Shown: positions 7,598 to 14,631 of the stretch, one piece after another
Numbering within the stretch: the stretch's first letter is position 1
Layout of the letters: every line of letters begins with the position of its first letter
Source of the DNA: UBA987 sp047620825
GTDB taxonomy: Bacteria > Bacteroidota > Bacteroidia > NS11-12g > UBA9320
NCBI GenBank assembly: GCA_047620825.1
Contig: JBLHOC010000019.1
Coordinates: forward strand, 1 to 27,610
Reading direction: 5' to 3'
Length of the DNA stretch: 27,610 bases
Notes under the pieces: generated by a model
Told to the model about the DNA's origin: nothing
Seen by the model: the letters and a program-made list of their open reading frames with translations, nothing else
Database searches by the model: none
Made by a program: the position numbers and the translations under genes

Positions 7598-8776
7598 TTG
7601 AAAGTATTATTCTTAGCCAATAGGATTCCATACCCACCTTTTAGAGGCGACAAGCTTAAAATCTATAATTTGAGTCGCCGCTTAACGGACCAGCATGAGT
7701 TATACTTAATCGCATTTGTGGAGTCTAAAGAAGAACTAAAATACAAGAAGGAGCTAGATCCAATCTTTAAAGAAGTGCACCTGGTGTATCAACCTAAATG
7801 GAAGTCTTACATCCATAGTGCGTTGAACTTTTTTCATACGATGCCTTTTCAGTTGGCTTATTTTAAAAGCCGAAACATGGCAAATGTGTTGGATGAGTTT
7901 ATGGGAAGTCATGAGATTGATGTCATCCACACCCAGCATTTACGTATGTCACAATACACAAGTGACTTAATCCCGTATCCACGAATTTTAGATTTACCGG
8001 ATGCCTACTCTTTGTATTGGAAAAGGCGAAAAGAAGTCGAAAGACCTTGGTGGAATCGAATATTTGATGCCCTAGAATCTAAAAGGGTGATAGAAGCAGA
8101 AAAGGTGATTTTTAAGTATGATTTGAACTTGGTTTGTTCTGTGGAAGATCGTGATCATCTCTTAAAGATTCATCCAGGATCGAATGTAAAATTATTGAGA
8201 AACGGTGTTGATCTAGAGACATTCACTTACGTAAACCAAGATTATTCGAGAGCACAAACCTTGTTGTTTACGGGAAACATGGACTATGCCCCTAACGTGG
8301 ACGCGGTTGTGTACTTCGTAGAAAATATGTTTCCAACCTTGTTTGCCAAATATCCAAATATTCGATTGGTGATCGCAGGTCAAAGGCCGGTGAAACAAGT
8401 CTTAGATTTGGCGTCGGATCATATTGTCGTAACTGGATTTGTTCAAGATATATCAGAAATGTACACACAAGCTGATATTGTGATTGCACCGCTAAGGTTT
8501 GGTGCAGGCACGCAAAATAAAGTGTTAGAAGCTTTGGCTATGGGCGTTCCTGTGGTTTGCACCGATATTGGATTTAAGGGATTAGAAATTGAATCAGGCG
8601 ATGGTGTCTTCCATGCTGCAAATGACAATCAATTTATTGAGCATGTATCTGCGTTAATGAATTCAGAAGATTTGCGTGAAGAAACTGGTCAAAAAGGATT
8701 GCAACTTGCTCGTACCACATTCAGTTGGGACGGGATAGCGCTAGATTTGGATGAACATTTTTTGTCAATAGTGTAG
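7598..8776 (+). CDS. GT4-family glycosyltransferase (sugar transferase of TIGR03087 type)
   Basis: A 392-residue GT-B fold glycosyltransferase. The N-terminal half (about 1-190) contains KVLFLANRIPYPPFRGDKLK, a hallmark start of the family associated with exopolysaccharide and PEP-CTERM/EpsH-type loci. The C-terminal nucleotide-sugar domain contains LLRNGVDLETF, LLFTGNMDYAPNVDAV, and the EX7E-like region TQNKVLEALAMGVPVVCTD. It would transfer a sugar from a nucleotide donor onto a surface polysaccharide or glycolipid precursor at the cytoplasmic membrane. The start is TTG at 7598; no ATG or GTG keeps the conserved first strand. The gene stands without other polysaccharide genes, so its pathway cannot be named. 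Confidence 0.88.
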   Translation: MKVLFLANRIPYPPFRGDKLKIYNLSRRLTDQHELYLIAFVESKEELKYKKELDPIFKEVHLVYQPKWKSYIHSALNFFHTMPFQLAYFKSRNMANVLDEFMGSHEIDVIHTQHLRMSQYTSDLIPYPRILDLPDAYSLYWKRRKEVERPWWNRIFDALESKRVIEAEKVIFKYDLNLVCSVEDRDHLLKIHPGSNVKLLRNGVDLETFTYVNQDYSRAQTLLFTGNMDYAPNVDAVVYFVENMFPTLFAKYPNIRLVIAGQRPVKQVLDLASDHIVVTGFVQDISEMYTQADIVIAPLRFGAGTQNKVLEALAMGVPVVCTDIGFKGLEIESGDGVFHAANDNQFIEHVSALMNSEDLREETGQKGLQLARTTFSWDGIALDLDEHFLSIV

Positions 8777-8799
8777 ATTAATTGTGGTACGTTTGGGTT

Positions 8800-9030
8800 A
8801 TGTACACTAAAAGCTCATTTGTAAAACGATACCAGATTGCCCTGTTTGTGGTAATCATTGGCCTTACGGCTTGTTCTAAAAACAGCTCAAAAGACGTTTC
8901 GGAAGAAGAAATAAAGGAAACCATTGAATTGGAGGAATCCACCCAACAACTAGATTCCGCTGTTGAAGAATTGGATAGTGCGATGAAGGATTTAGAGGAA
9001 ATCGGAGATTTATTACAATCTGTATTATGA
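8800..9030 (+). CDS. Small predicted lipoprotein, acidic coiled coil
   Basis: A 76-residue protein starting at ATG 8800 (MYTKSSFVKRYQ); the frame is open six codons further back to a TTG. A hydrophobic stretch ALFVVIIG leads to a lipobox LTAC, so Cys is expected to be acylated. The mature part is a short acidic segment with heptad-like spacing (EEEIKETIELEESTQQLDSA, then EELDSAMKDLEEIGDLL), suggesting a helical hairpin or coiled coil. It follows the glycosyltransferase by 23 nt. Its TGA overlaps an ATG (ATGA at 9027-9030) that opens the damaged leader of the next gene. No family is recognised. Confidence 0.7.
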   Translation: MYTKSSFVKRYQIALFVVIIGLTACSKNSSKDVSEEEIKETIELEESTQQLDSAVEELDSAMKDLEEIGDLLQSVL

Positions 9031-9724
9031 ATAAGACTATAAAAATAACTGCGTATCCGTTGACTTACCCGTAAGTTTTGGCCATTGCTATAGTTAATTG
9101 AATAAAGGCAAAGGGAAGCCTGATAAAGAAAAGAAACAGCAAGATAAAGTTCGCGAAAAGAAAGACAAAATGGGCGATATGAGCGAATCGGAGAAAGACA
9201 GTCTCAAACAAACTCGAAAAGCAAATAAGCCTAAGAAGGATGACGATGACCACGAGGATGAAGACGAGGATGGTGATCGTGATGATGACGAGGGGGATGA
9301 TGATAAAGACCGTGCTAAGAAGCACAAGAAGGACAAGAAGGTAAAAAAGGACTCAGGATCTGATGATGGCAATGGCCATGGAAAGTTACGCGACAAAGAA
9401 AATCAAACGGGAAAGCAGTTTGGTAAAGAGAGAAGTGCCGAGGCGAAATTGCATAAGCAAGAAGCGTTAGAAAAAGCAAGCATTAAAAAAACAGAGGCTC
9501 AAGTAAAAATAGATGCGGCGAAAGACAAAGTAAAAGCAGCTAAAGAAAAAGTTGAACAAGACAAATCAGATGGCAGCCTAACGGAGGAGGAAATCGCGAA
9601 AAAGGAAGAAATAATTAGTAAGGCGGAAGCTATTATCAAGAATGCTGAGAATAAATTGGACAAAGCGAAAGAGGCGGAGGATCATGCTGAAGATGAAGCA
9701 GGGGATGAAGATGAGGAGCAGTAG
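9027..9724 (+). pseudogene. Lys/Asp-rich coiled-coil protein with a damaged lipoprotein leader
   Basis: An ATG at 9027 overlaps the previous stop and reads MNKTIKITAYPLTYP, stop TAA (9072-9074), then VLAIAIVN, stop TGA (9099-9101). One base later the frame changes and a 208-codon run is open to 9724 (NKGKGKPDKEKKQQDKVR onward). Adding one base at 9099-9100 would turn the TGA region into Cys-Asn-Lys-Gly, giving a lipobox-like AIVN-C, so the gene probably was a lipoprotein. The body has a Lys-rich start, an Asp/Glu run at about residues 50-72, then a long K/E/A coiled coil from about 110 to 190. If initiation occurs at TTG 9098, a soluble 208-residue protein would be made; an in-frame TAA is directly upstream of it. 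Whether it is translated is unknown; no family is recognised. Confidence 0.5.
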
Positions 9725-9733
9725 GGTAAGTGC

Positions 9734-10306
9734 CTAAAACAGTTCCTTTATATTTGTCGTAAACAGTTTTACGGCAATCGCCAGCAATACAATTCCAAAA
9801 ACCTTACGTAGAATTCCAATACCGCCAGGGCCTAATATTTTCCCTAATCGTTCGGTATTTTTAAGTACAAAGTATACCAACGCTATGTTGATCACAATAG
9901 CAACAAGTATGTTTTCAATGGCATACTCCGCCCGTAAGGAAAGCAATGAAGTCAACGATCCGGCGCCTGCTACAAGTGGGAAAGCGATGGGCACAATACT
10001 GGCCGTGTTTGACGAGTCTGCTTTAAAAATGTGCAGACCTAAGATCATTTCTAGGGCAAGGAAAAAGATAACGATCGACCCAGCCACAGCGAAGCTGTTT
10101 AAATCAACCCCCAAAAGTTTTAGGATGCTGTTTCCCGCAAACAAAAAGACAACCATAATAAGCAATGCAACGACGCTTGCTTTCTCGGATTGAATGTGAC
10201 CAACCTTCTCGCGTAATGACAGAATGATAGGAATACTACCCAAAATATCAATGACGGCGAACAGGACCATCGTTACAGATAAAATTTCGTTAAAATTGAA
10301 TGACAT
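9734..10306 (-). CDS. MarC-family integral membrane protein
   Basis: A 190-residue, almost wholly hydrophobic protein with about six membrane helices. The family pattern is recognisable: ILSVTMVLFAVIDILGSIPI (first helix with the conserved D-x-x-G-x-x-P), an ALEMILGLHIFKAD segment, then the conserved IVPIAFPLVAGAGSLTSLL with the P-L-x-A-G-P/A-G-S motif. MarC/UPF0056 proteins resemble transporters, but their substrate is not established; the old link to multiple antibiotic resistance is not supported. The length is slightly below the common 200-220. The start ATG 10306 is the first in frame. It converges with the preceding plus-strand gene with 9 nt between stops. Confidence 0.92.
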   Translation of the reverse strand: MSFNFNEILSVTMVLFAVIDILGSIPIILSLREKVGHIQSEKASVVALLIMVVFLFAGNSILKLLGVDLNSFAVAGSIVIFFLALEMILGLHIFKADSSNTASIVPIAFPLVAGAGSLTSLLSLRAEYAIENILVAIVINIALVYFVLKNTERLGKILGPGGIGILRKVFGIVLLAIAVKLFTTNIKELF

Positions 10307-10328
10307 AAAGCCTTGTTTTTAAAGGGCG

Positions 10329-10336
10329 CAAAGGTA
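10329..10336 (-). promoter_or_regulatory. Candidate -7 box for the MarC-family gene
   Basis: Minus-strand TACCTTTG fits TAnnTTTG and ends 22 nt before the ATG at 10306, a normal leader length. No convincing -33 element is seen. Confidence 0.4.
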
Positions 10337-10377
10337 TTTAAACAACTCGAAGGATATTAAACAAACACACAAATTTA

Positions 10378-10839
10378 TTAATCATTTTGCGCTGTTTTAT
10401 GGACCAGTAGTAACGCTTTATAATCTGTGAGTTTAATCTTCTTGTCATTGGTTGGATAAGGAGATAGCTTCTGTAATTTGACTTTGTATCCTTCTATAGT
10501 AACGTCGTTCGTGTAATAATTGGAATTCGGTTGGATGTCGAGAATAGTTGTAAATTTTTTGCCGCCATAACTTAACGTTAGCTTCACTTTTGCATTGCCT
10601 TCCCAAATACATTGTACTCCCGTTGGGCAACGAGAATCGTCAAAAATAGAATCTAAAGTGATACAAACCTTGGCCTCTAATTCACAGCCAGTCTGAGATA
10701 CAGTTAAGTCGAATGAATCATTTTGGTTAAACGCAACATCGTAATCACTAATTATTTGTTCGTTGGATTTCTTATTACACTGTGTCGTTAACAACATTGT
10801 AAAACCGATTGTAATAGACATCAACAAAGTTTTATTCAT
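10378..10839 (-). CDS. Predicted lipoprotein with CPTGVQCIWEG motif
   Basis: A 153-residue protein from ATG 10839 (MNKTLLMSITIGFTMLLTTQ, then Cys). An ATG 15 codons upstream would bury the signal peptide, so it was not chosen. The Cys before NKKSNEQ is a probable acylation site, although TTQC is a weak lipobox. The mature part has several cysteines (TGCELEAKVC, RCPTGVQC) and the motif CPTGVQCIWEGNAKVKLTLS, a pattern I recall from small Bacteroidota lipoproteins; no function is known. The C-terminal half is beta-rich. The gene is followed by the MarC-family gene 71 nt downstream, with a separate promoter box between them. Confidence 0.75.
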   Translation of the reverse strand: MNKTLLMSITIGFTMLLTTQCNKKSNEQIISDYDVAFNQNDSFDLTVSQTGCELEAKVCITLDSIFDDSRCPTGVQCIWEGNAKVKLTLSYGGKKFTTILDIQPNSNYYTNDVTIEGYKVKLQKLSPYPTNDKKIKLTDYKALLLVHKTAQND

Positions 10840-10944
10840 GGACAAAAGAGTAAATGATATGCTCAAATCTAAAGAATAATCCATGTACTAATTCACAATA
10901 CAGATTTAAAGGTATTTGCCTTTTATCTTTTAGTGCGAAGCGGT

Positions 10945-11948
10945 ATGAATAGTAAAATGACGTATATGAAAGCCATAGTATTTATACTGGTGTCTATATT
11001 TCTAAGTTCGAATGCACATGCCGATGAACGTTTGTTTAATAAACTGCAACCTAAGATGGATAATAATCCGGCAAAAGGACTGGAATATGCGAAACGCTTG
11101 AAGTCCAAAAAATCCAAACAGCCAGATCCATATTACTTTTTGGCTTCACATTATTTTGAACAGTTTGCGAAAGAAACTAGAGCCAATAAAAAGTTTAGCC
11201 CTTTAAAGCGGGCTGCGTCGGAAGAAAGTCGGCTAAGAAAAAGCAGTAACGAAGACGCGTATTTAAAACTTCGTCGCGATCAATTGATTAATGCCTTGGC
11301 TTTAGAAGTAAAAGCCTACCGAGATACTTTTCTACTTACAAAAGACTACGACAAATCTGAGTTGATGGCTTTGCGATATAAACGATTAACCGGGAAGTCA
11401 TTGCCCACATTTGCTCAGCTTGACTCTGTAGCTGACGTAGAACGAAAAATAGCTCAACTTGCGCTGCAAATTCCAAAACTGATAGACGGTTTATACAATG
11501 GAATGCCAGTTGGGGATTAGGATATAGATGTTTATAGTTTCTCGGAAGAAACTAAAATCCTTAATTGATTAACCAAGAACGAGTTAAGATGGACCTTGAG
11601 CCTTTGAAATGGGATTTTAGTTTAACCAAAGCGGCACGTTACCATAAGAATGACATGGCAACACAGCGCTATTTTGATCATAATACTTACCATCGGATAG
11701 ATGGCAAACTGGTTAAAATTGGAGGCACATTTACTCGCATCCGCAAGTTTAATAATTTACGATTCGTTAACTCAGAAAATATCGCAGCAGGTGGTAGGTT
11801 AGCCAAAGACATTTATTACCAATGCTATATCAGCAAAGGACATTATGACAATATGTTCAATAAAACGAGTAAATACGTCGGCATTGGTGTTGCCAATAAT
11901 CCGGACAGTCCGTATAAGTATTACTGGGTGTTTTGTACAGCTAGATAA
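10945..11948 (+). pseudogene. CAP-domain (SCP/TAPS-like) secreted protein, broken by a stop and a frameshift
   Basis: The first part reads MNSKMTYMKAIVFILVSIFL (signal peptide, likely cleaved near NAHA-DERL) and a helical region to VGD, where TAG stops it (11518-11520). The same frame continues DIDVYSFSEETKILN and hits TGA (11566-11568). One base off, the frame reads LINQERVKMDLEPLKWDF and runs to TAA at 11948. Loss of one T in the TT run near 11565 would explain the shift. The second part is a CAP domain with expected landmarks: AARYHKNDMA and FDHNTY (active-site His region), SENIAAGG (Glu), GHYDNMFNKTSKYVGIGV and a final YYWVFCT strand. CAP proteins are extracellular with varied roles. Starts at 10933 (GTG) or 10966 (ATG) are alternatives. 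The end overlaps the convergent TonB receptor gene by 8 nt. Confidence 0.75.
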
Positions 11949-13896
11949 GCTTGCCTTCTCCCCAACGCCATATCAAACCTCCATACACAGTTCTAGACGG
12001 CATTTGAGCGCCTAAAATTTCTTGGTAAGATGTGTTTAGAATGTTGCGTCCTTCAATGAAGATGCGAGCAGGCACGTATTTCGGTTTGAAAGAGACCCTT
12101 GCATTCATCAACATATATTGATCTTTTACTTCACCATTAATGCTTGGCACTTCTTCCGGATTTCGTGTAATGATGTTACTTGATACACTCACTCTAAAGC
12201 GATTGTAACGGAACATAACCCTTGGAGACAGTAGGTGAATAGGATGATTCGCTATGTATTTTGAAACTATGTCGTTTTCAGTTGTCGTATGGAGATACGT
12301 ATAATCAAAAAGTATTTTAACATACGTCGTGTCACTTTCGAAGAAACTGTAATTCACACTTAATTCGTAACCCATGTTTCTACTTTGGGATATGTTCTGC
12401 GTATAAAAATAGCTCGAATCTGGCATCAAATTATTAAGATTCGTAATTTGATTTGAGTTGGTTAAAATGTAATCTATCAAGTTATCTGAGGTTCGAAAGA
12501 AGACTGATTGATTGATTCGTAATTGTTTATTCAGTCGCCAATTTGCATTGAAATCTGCAGAAAAAGATTTCTCTGGTTTTACGTCTGGATTGCCAACATT
12601 TCTATATGGACTCAGTGATTTGATGTTGTACGACACAAATCGTTCAGTATAATCAGGGTTACGAACAGATTGCCCGATGGATGAGCGGAAAGTTATTTTA
12701 GATCGAACATATGTTCCAGTGATTTGAGGAACAAAACTTAAACCATAATAGTCGTCATGCTCAACCCGAGCACCTAACATCAGTAAAAATTTGTCTTTAA
12801 AATTTAACCGTGTTTGACCAAAAGCAGCAATACTATAATTGCTATGGTTTCCTCTATCGCTGCTTTCAATTGAAGTCCCGTCATACTGCAAACCATAGGC
12901 TAATTTGTGTGCGCCTACACCACGGTTCTGAGACAAGGTAGCATTTAAACGTGTTGTGGTATGGCCATTCACTGCAGTTGGTAGAAACGCGAAAGTGTCT
13001 TGGTTGTGTTTATAGCCAATGTTGAATTCTGTCCGTTGCTTTTCGTCTTGATTAATTAGGGCAGATTGCAACCAATATGCATTCACTTGTTCAACTGACT
13101 CATCAAAAGCACTTGCCGTGTAAAAATATTTAGCGTCAAAATCCCTAATGTCTACGGCACCTCTAACGTAAACCTTCCAAGCATCTTTCATATAAACCCC
13201 AGACAAGGTGTAATTCTTGAGATTGAAATAGGAGCGGTACGTGCTATCTGCAACACTATTTTTACCATAATTTGGATTTAACCGTTGCTCTCCATCTGAA
13301 CGGGCACTTTTAACACCGCCAGACATGCCCCATTTCTTGGCATTTAGGAAAACGCCCATGTCGCTGTTGAAAAATTTGTCTTGCCCAACCGCTACTTTAC
13401 CTCCAAAATTGAATTGGTATTTAGGTACGGCTGTGTATGTTTTTGTTTTGATATGTATTACGCCACCAACTGCGTCACTACCATAGGATACGCCAGATGG
13501 ACCTTTGATAATTTCGATACGATCGATTTCAGATAGGGCAATTGGAATGTTGTTATTGAAATGTCCTGTGAGCCCATCGTTGAGACGTTGGTTGTCAATT
13601 AACACCAGCACTTGAGAAAACGTACTACCTCTAATCCCGATATCTGTTTGTACACCAAACCCACCGCGACTATTTAAGTTTACTCCAGCAATGTTTTGGA
13701 GTAAGTCTTCCACTGAATTGACAGGTAATTGCTCAATGTCTTTTGAGGTCAGGATAACGACAGTCTTACCTGTTTCTTTGTATTTGTCTTGTAATCTATT
13801 GGAACTCACGACAGTTGTGTCAAGCGATTCTTGTGCGCGGACCTGTATGCTAAAGCCCATCAAAAATGCGCATAAAAGTAATGTGGTAGATTTCAT
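11941..13896 (-). CDS. TonB-dependent outer-membrane receptor, BtuB-like
   Basis: A 651-residue receptor. It has a signal peptide (MKSTTLLLCAFLMGFSIQVR, cut after AQ-type site), a plug domain at about residues 25-150 with VNSVEDLLQNIAGVNLNSRG, then GVQTDIGIRGSTFSQVLVLI and IDRIEIIKGPSGVSYGSDAV, and a C-terminal beta barrel of about 500 residues. The RGGFG-x-Q-x-D-I-x-IRGSTF block is typical of BtuB-like cobalamin receptors, but without nearby B12 genes the ligand is uncertain. The C-terminus LIWRW is followed by GEGKLI, a few residues beyond the usual terminal aromatic. The start was moved to ATG 13896: the frame stays open 61 codons upstream, but that part reads through a palindromic repeat and would mask the signal peptide. 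Confidence 0.9.
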   Translation of the reverse strand: MKSTTLLLCAFLMGFSIQVRAQESLDTTVVSSNRLQDKYKETGKTVVILTSKDIEQLPVNSVEDLLQNIAGVNLNSRGGFGVQTDIGIRGSTFSQVLVLIDNQRLNDGLTGHFNNNIPIALSEIDRIEIIKGPSGVSYGSDAVGGVIHIKTKTYTAVPKYQFNFGGKVAVGQDKFFNSDMGVFLNAKKWGMSGGVKSARSDGEQRLNPNYGKNSVADSTYRSYFNLKNYTLSGVYMKDAWKVYVRGAVDIRDFDAKYFYTASAFDESVEQVNAYWLQSALINQDEKQRTEFNIGYKHNQDTFAFLPTAVNGHTTTRLNATLSQNRGVGAHKLAYGLQYDGTSIESSDRGNHSNYSIAAFGQTRLNFKDKFLLMLGARVEHDDYYGLSFVPQITGTYVRSKITFRSSIGQSVRNPDYTERFVSYNIKSLSPYRNVGNPDVKPEKSFSADFNANWRLNKQLRINQSVFFRTSDNLIDYILTNSNQITNLNNLMPDSSYFYTQNISQSRNMGYELSVNYSFFESDTTYVKILFDYTYLHTTTENDIVSKYIANHPIHLLSPRVMFRYNRFRVSVSSNIITRNPEEVPSINGEVKDQYMLMNARVSFKPKYVPARIFIEGRNILNTSYQEILGAQMPSRTVYGGLIWRWGEGKLI

Positions 13897-14235
13897 TTTA
13901 CGTTTTTGTCGGTGCAATACTACCGCCACTATTTGGAAAAATTTATCGGATGAAGATGAAAAAGTATGGATAGACGGAATATTTGGTTGGGAGATTGGGG
14001 AGTTAGGTTGTTGGCCTGCCTGGCGGTAGACAGGCGAAGAATCTATTGAATCAGGAGAAAATGTAAAATTGTTGGTCATTCAAAGTAAGCGACGATAGTA
14101 GCTTACGAAGAATCTGTTGAAAGTAGGGGAATGTAAAATGTAAAATTTTGAATGAAGAATTATGTTTATGTGCTTAATATCCAAAATTGGTGTTGTAAAA
14201 AAAAACAGTGCATTTGAATCATAAATTAATCAACA
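13897..14235. other. 339-nt divergent spacer between TonB receptor and lipoprotein genes
   Basis: No gene is seen. It holds two palindromes of 22 nt (14014-14035 and 14085-14106), each followed at once by the same 15-nt tag, forming an imperfect tandem repeat of 71-nt period, and an A-rich stretch before the lipoprotein gene. Confidence 0.7.
14014..14121. repeat. Two palindrome-plus-tag repeat units
   Basis: Unit 1: arms GCCTG and CAGGC with an inner CT/AG pair and one C-A mismatch (14014-14035). Unit 2: arms GTAAGC and GCTTAC with inner AC/GT and one G-A mismatch (14085-14106). Both palindromes are 22 nt. Each is followed directly by GAAGAATCT-A/G-TTGAA (14036-14050 and 14107-14121), and similarity continues further downstream (AGG-x-GAA, ATGTAAAAT). 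The first palindrome resembles a GCCTG-rich palindromic sequence I recall as dispersed in many flavobacterial genomes, similar to REP elements. Confidence 0.6.
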
Positions 14236-14583
14236 ATGAAAAAGCTTTTAACACTCGTATTCATTTTACCATTATTCACCATTGGCTGCGGAGGTGACGA
14301 CACACCAGAACCTCCCACTACTTCCAAATTGAAAAAGGAATTGTTGTATGATAAAGATTGGACCGACGAGTCTCAAACTATAGGGCACACATTTAACAGC
14401 GACGGGACTTATGCTACAATAGGAACTTGGGAGTGGGTAAATGATTCGGACACTATAAAAGTTCATGAAAACCCAACGAACAAAGACTTTATCTGGGTCA
14501 TTAACAAAGGAAATACAGCAACTAAAATGGAAGCCAAGTTGTCAACAAGCACAAGTTTTGGTGAGTTTCGCACGAGTTGGTAA
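14236..14583 (+). CDS. Small lipocalin-like predicted lipoprotein (copy A)
   Basis: A 115-residue protein. The signal peptide MKKLLTLVFILPLFTIG ends in the lipobox TIGC, with Cys18 as the likely lipid site, followed by the linker GGDDTPEPP. The mature part (about 30-115) is beta-rich, with FNSDGTYATIGTWEWVND and KMEAKLSTSTSFGEF; the pattern of a G-x-W-E-W strand after a D-G-T-Y turn resembles lipocalin-like domains of Bacteroidota, which often sense or bind small ligands. Function is unknown. A paralog of exactly the same length lies at 21075-21422 on the same strand and is dead. Codon 42 here is TGG (Trp), the position of the nonsense codon in copy B. It converges with the propeller-protein gene. 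Confidence 0.75.
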   Translation: MKKLLTLVFILPLFTIGCGGDDTPEPPTTSKLKKELLYDKDWTDESQTIGHTFNSDGTYATIGTWEWVNDSDTIKVHENPTNKDFIWVINKGNTATKMEAKLSTSTSFGEFRTSW

Positions 14584-14631
14584 AACTGAGGCGACTTTAG
14601 TTTGAATATTTAAGCTTTTTCTTTTATCCAT

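Noticed and set aside
9065..9396. Hydrophobic open frames on the minus strand opposite the Lys/Asp-rich gene
   Set aside because: They are complements of GAT/GAC/AAG-rich codons and have Ser or Ile/Val runs without family features.
13897..14079. N-terminal extension of the TonB receptor to an ATG at 14079
   Set aside because: The extension reads through a palindromic repeat, has low-complexity content, and would place a clear signal peptide 61 residues inside the protein.
14584..14631. Terminator between the convergent lipoprotein copy A and propeller genes
   Set aside because: Only a weak AAACT/AGTTT stem with a long loop is visible.
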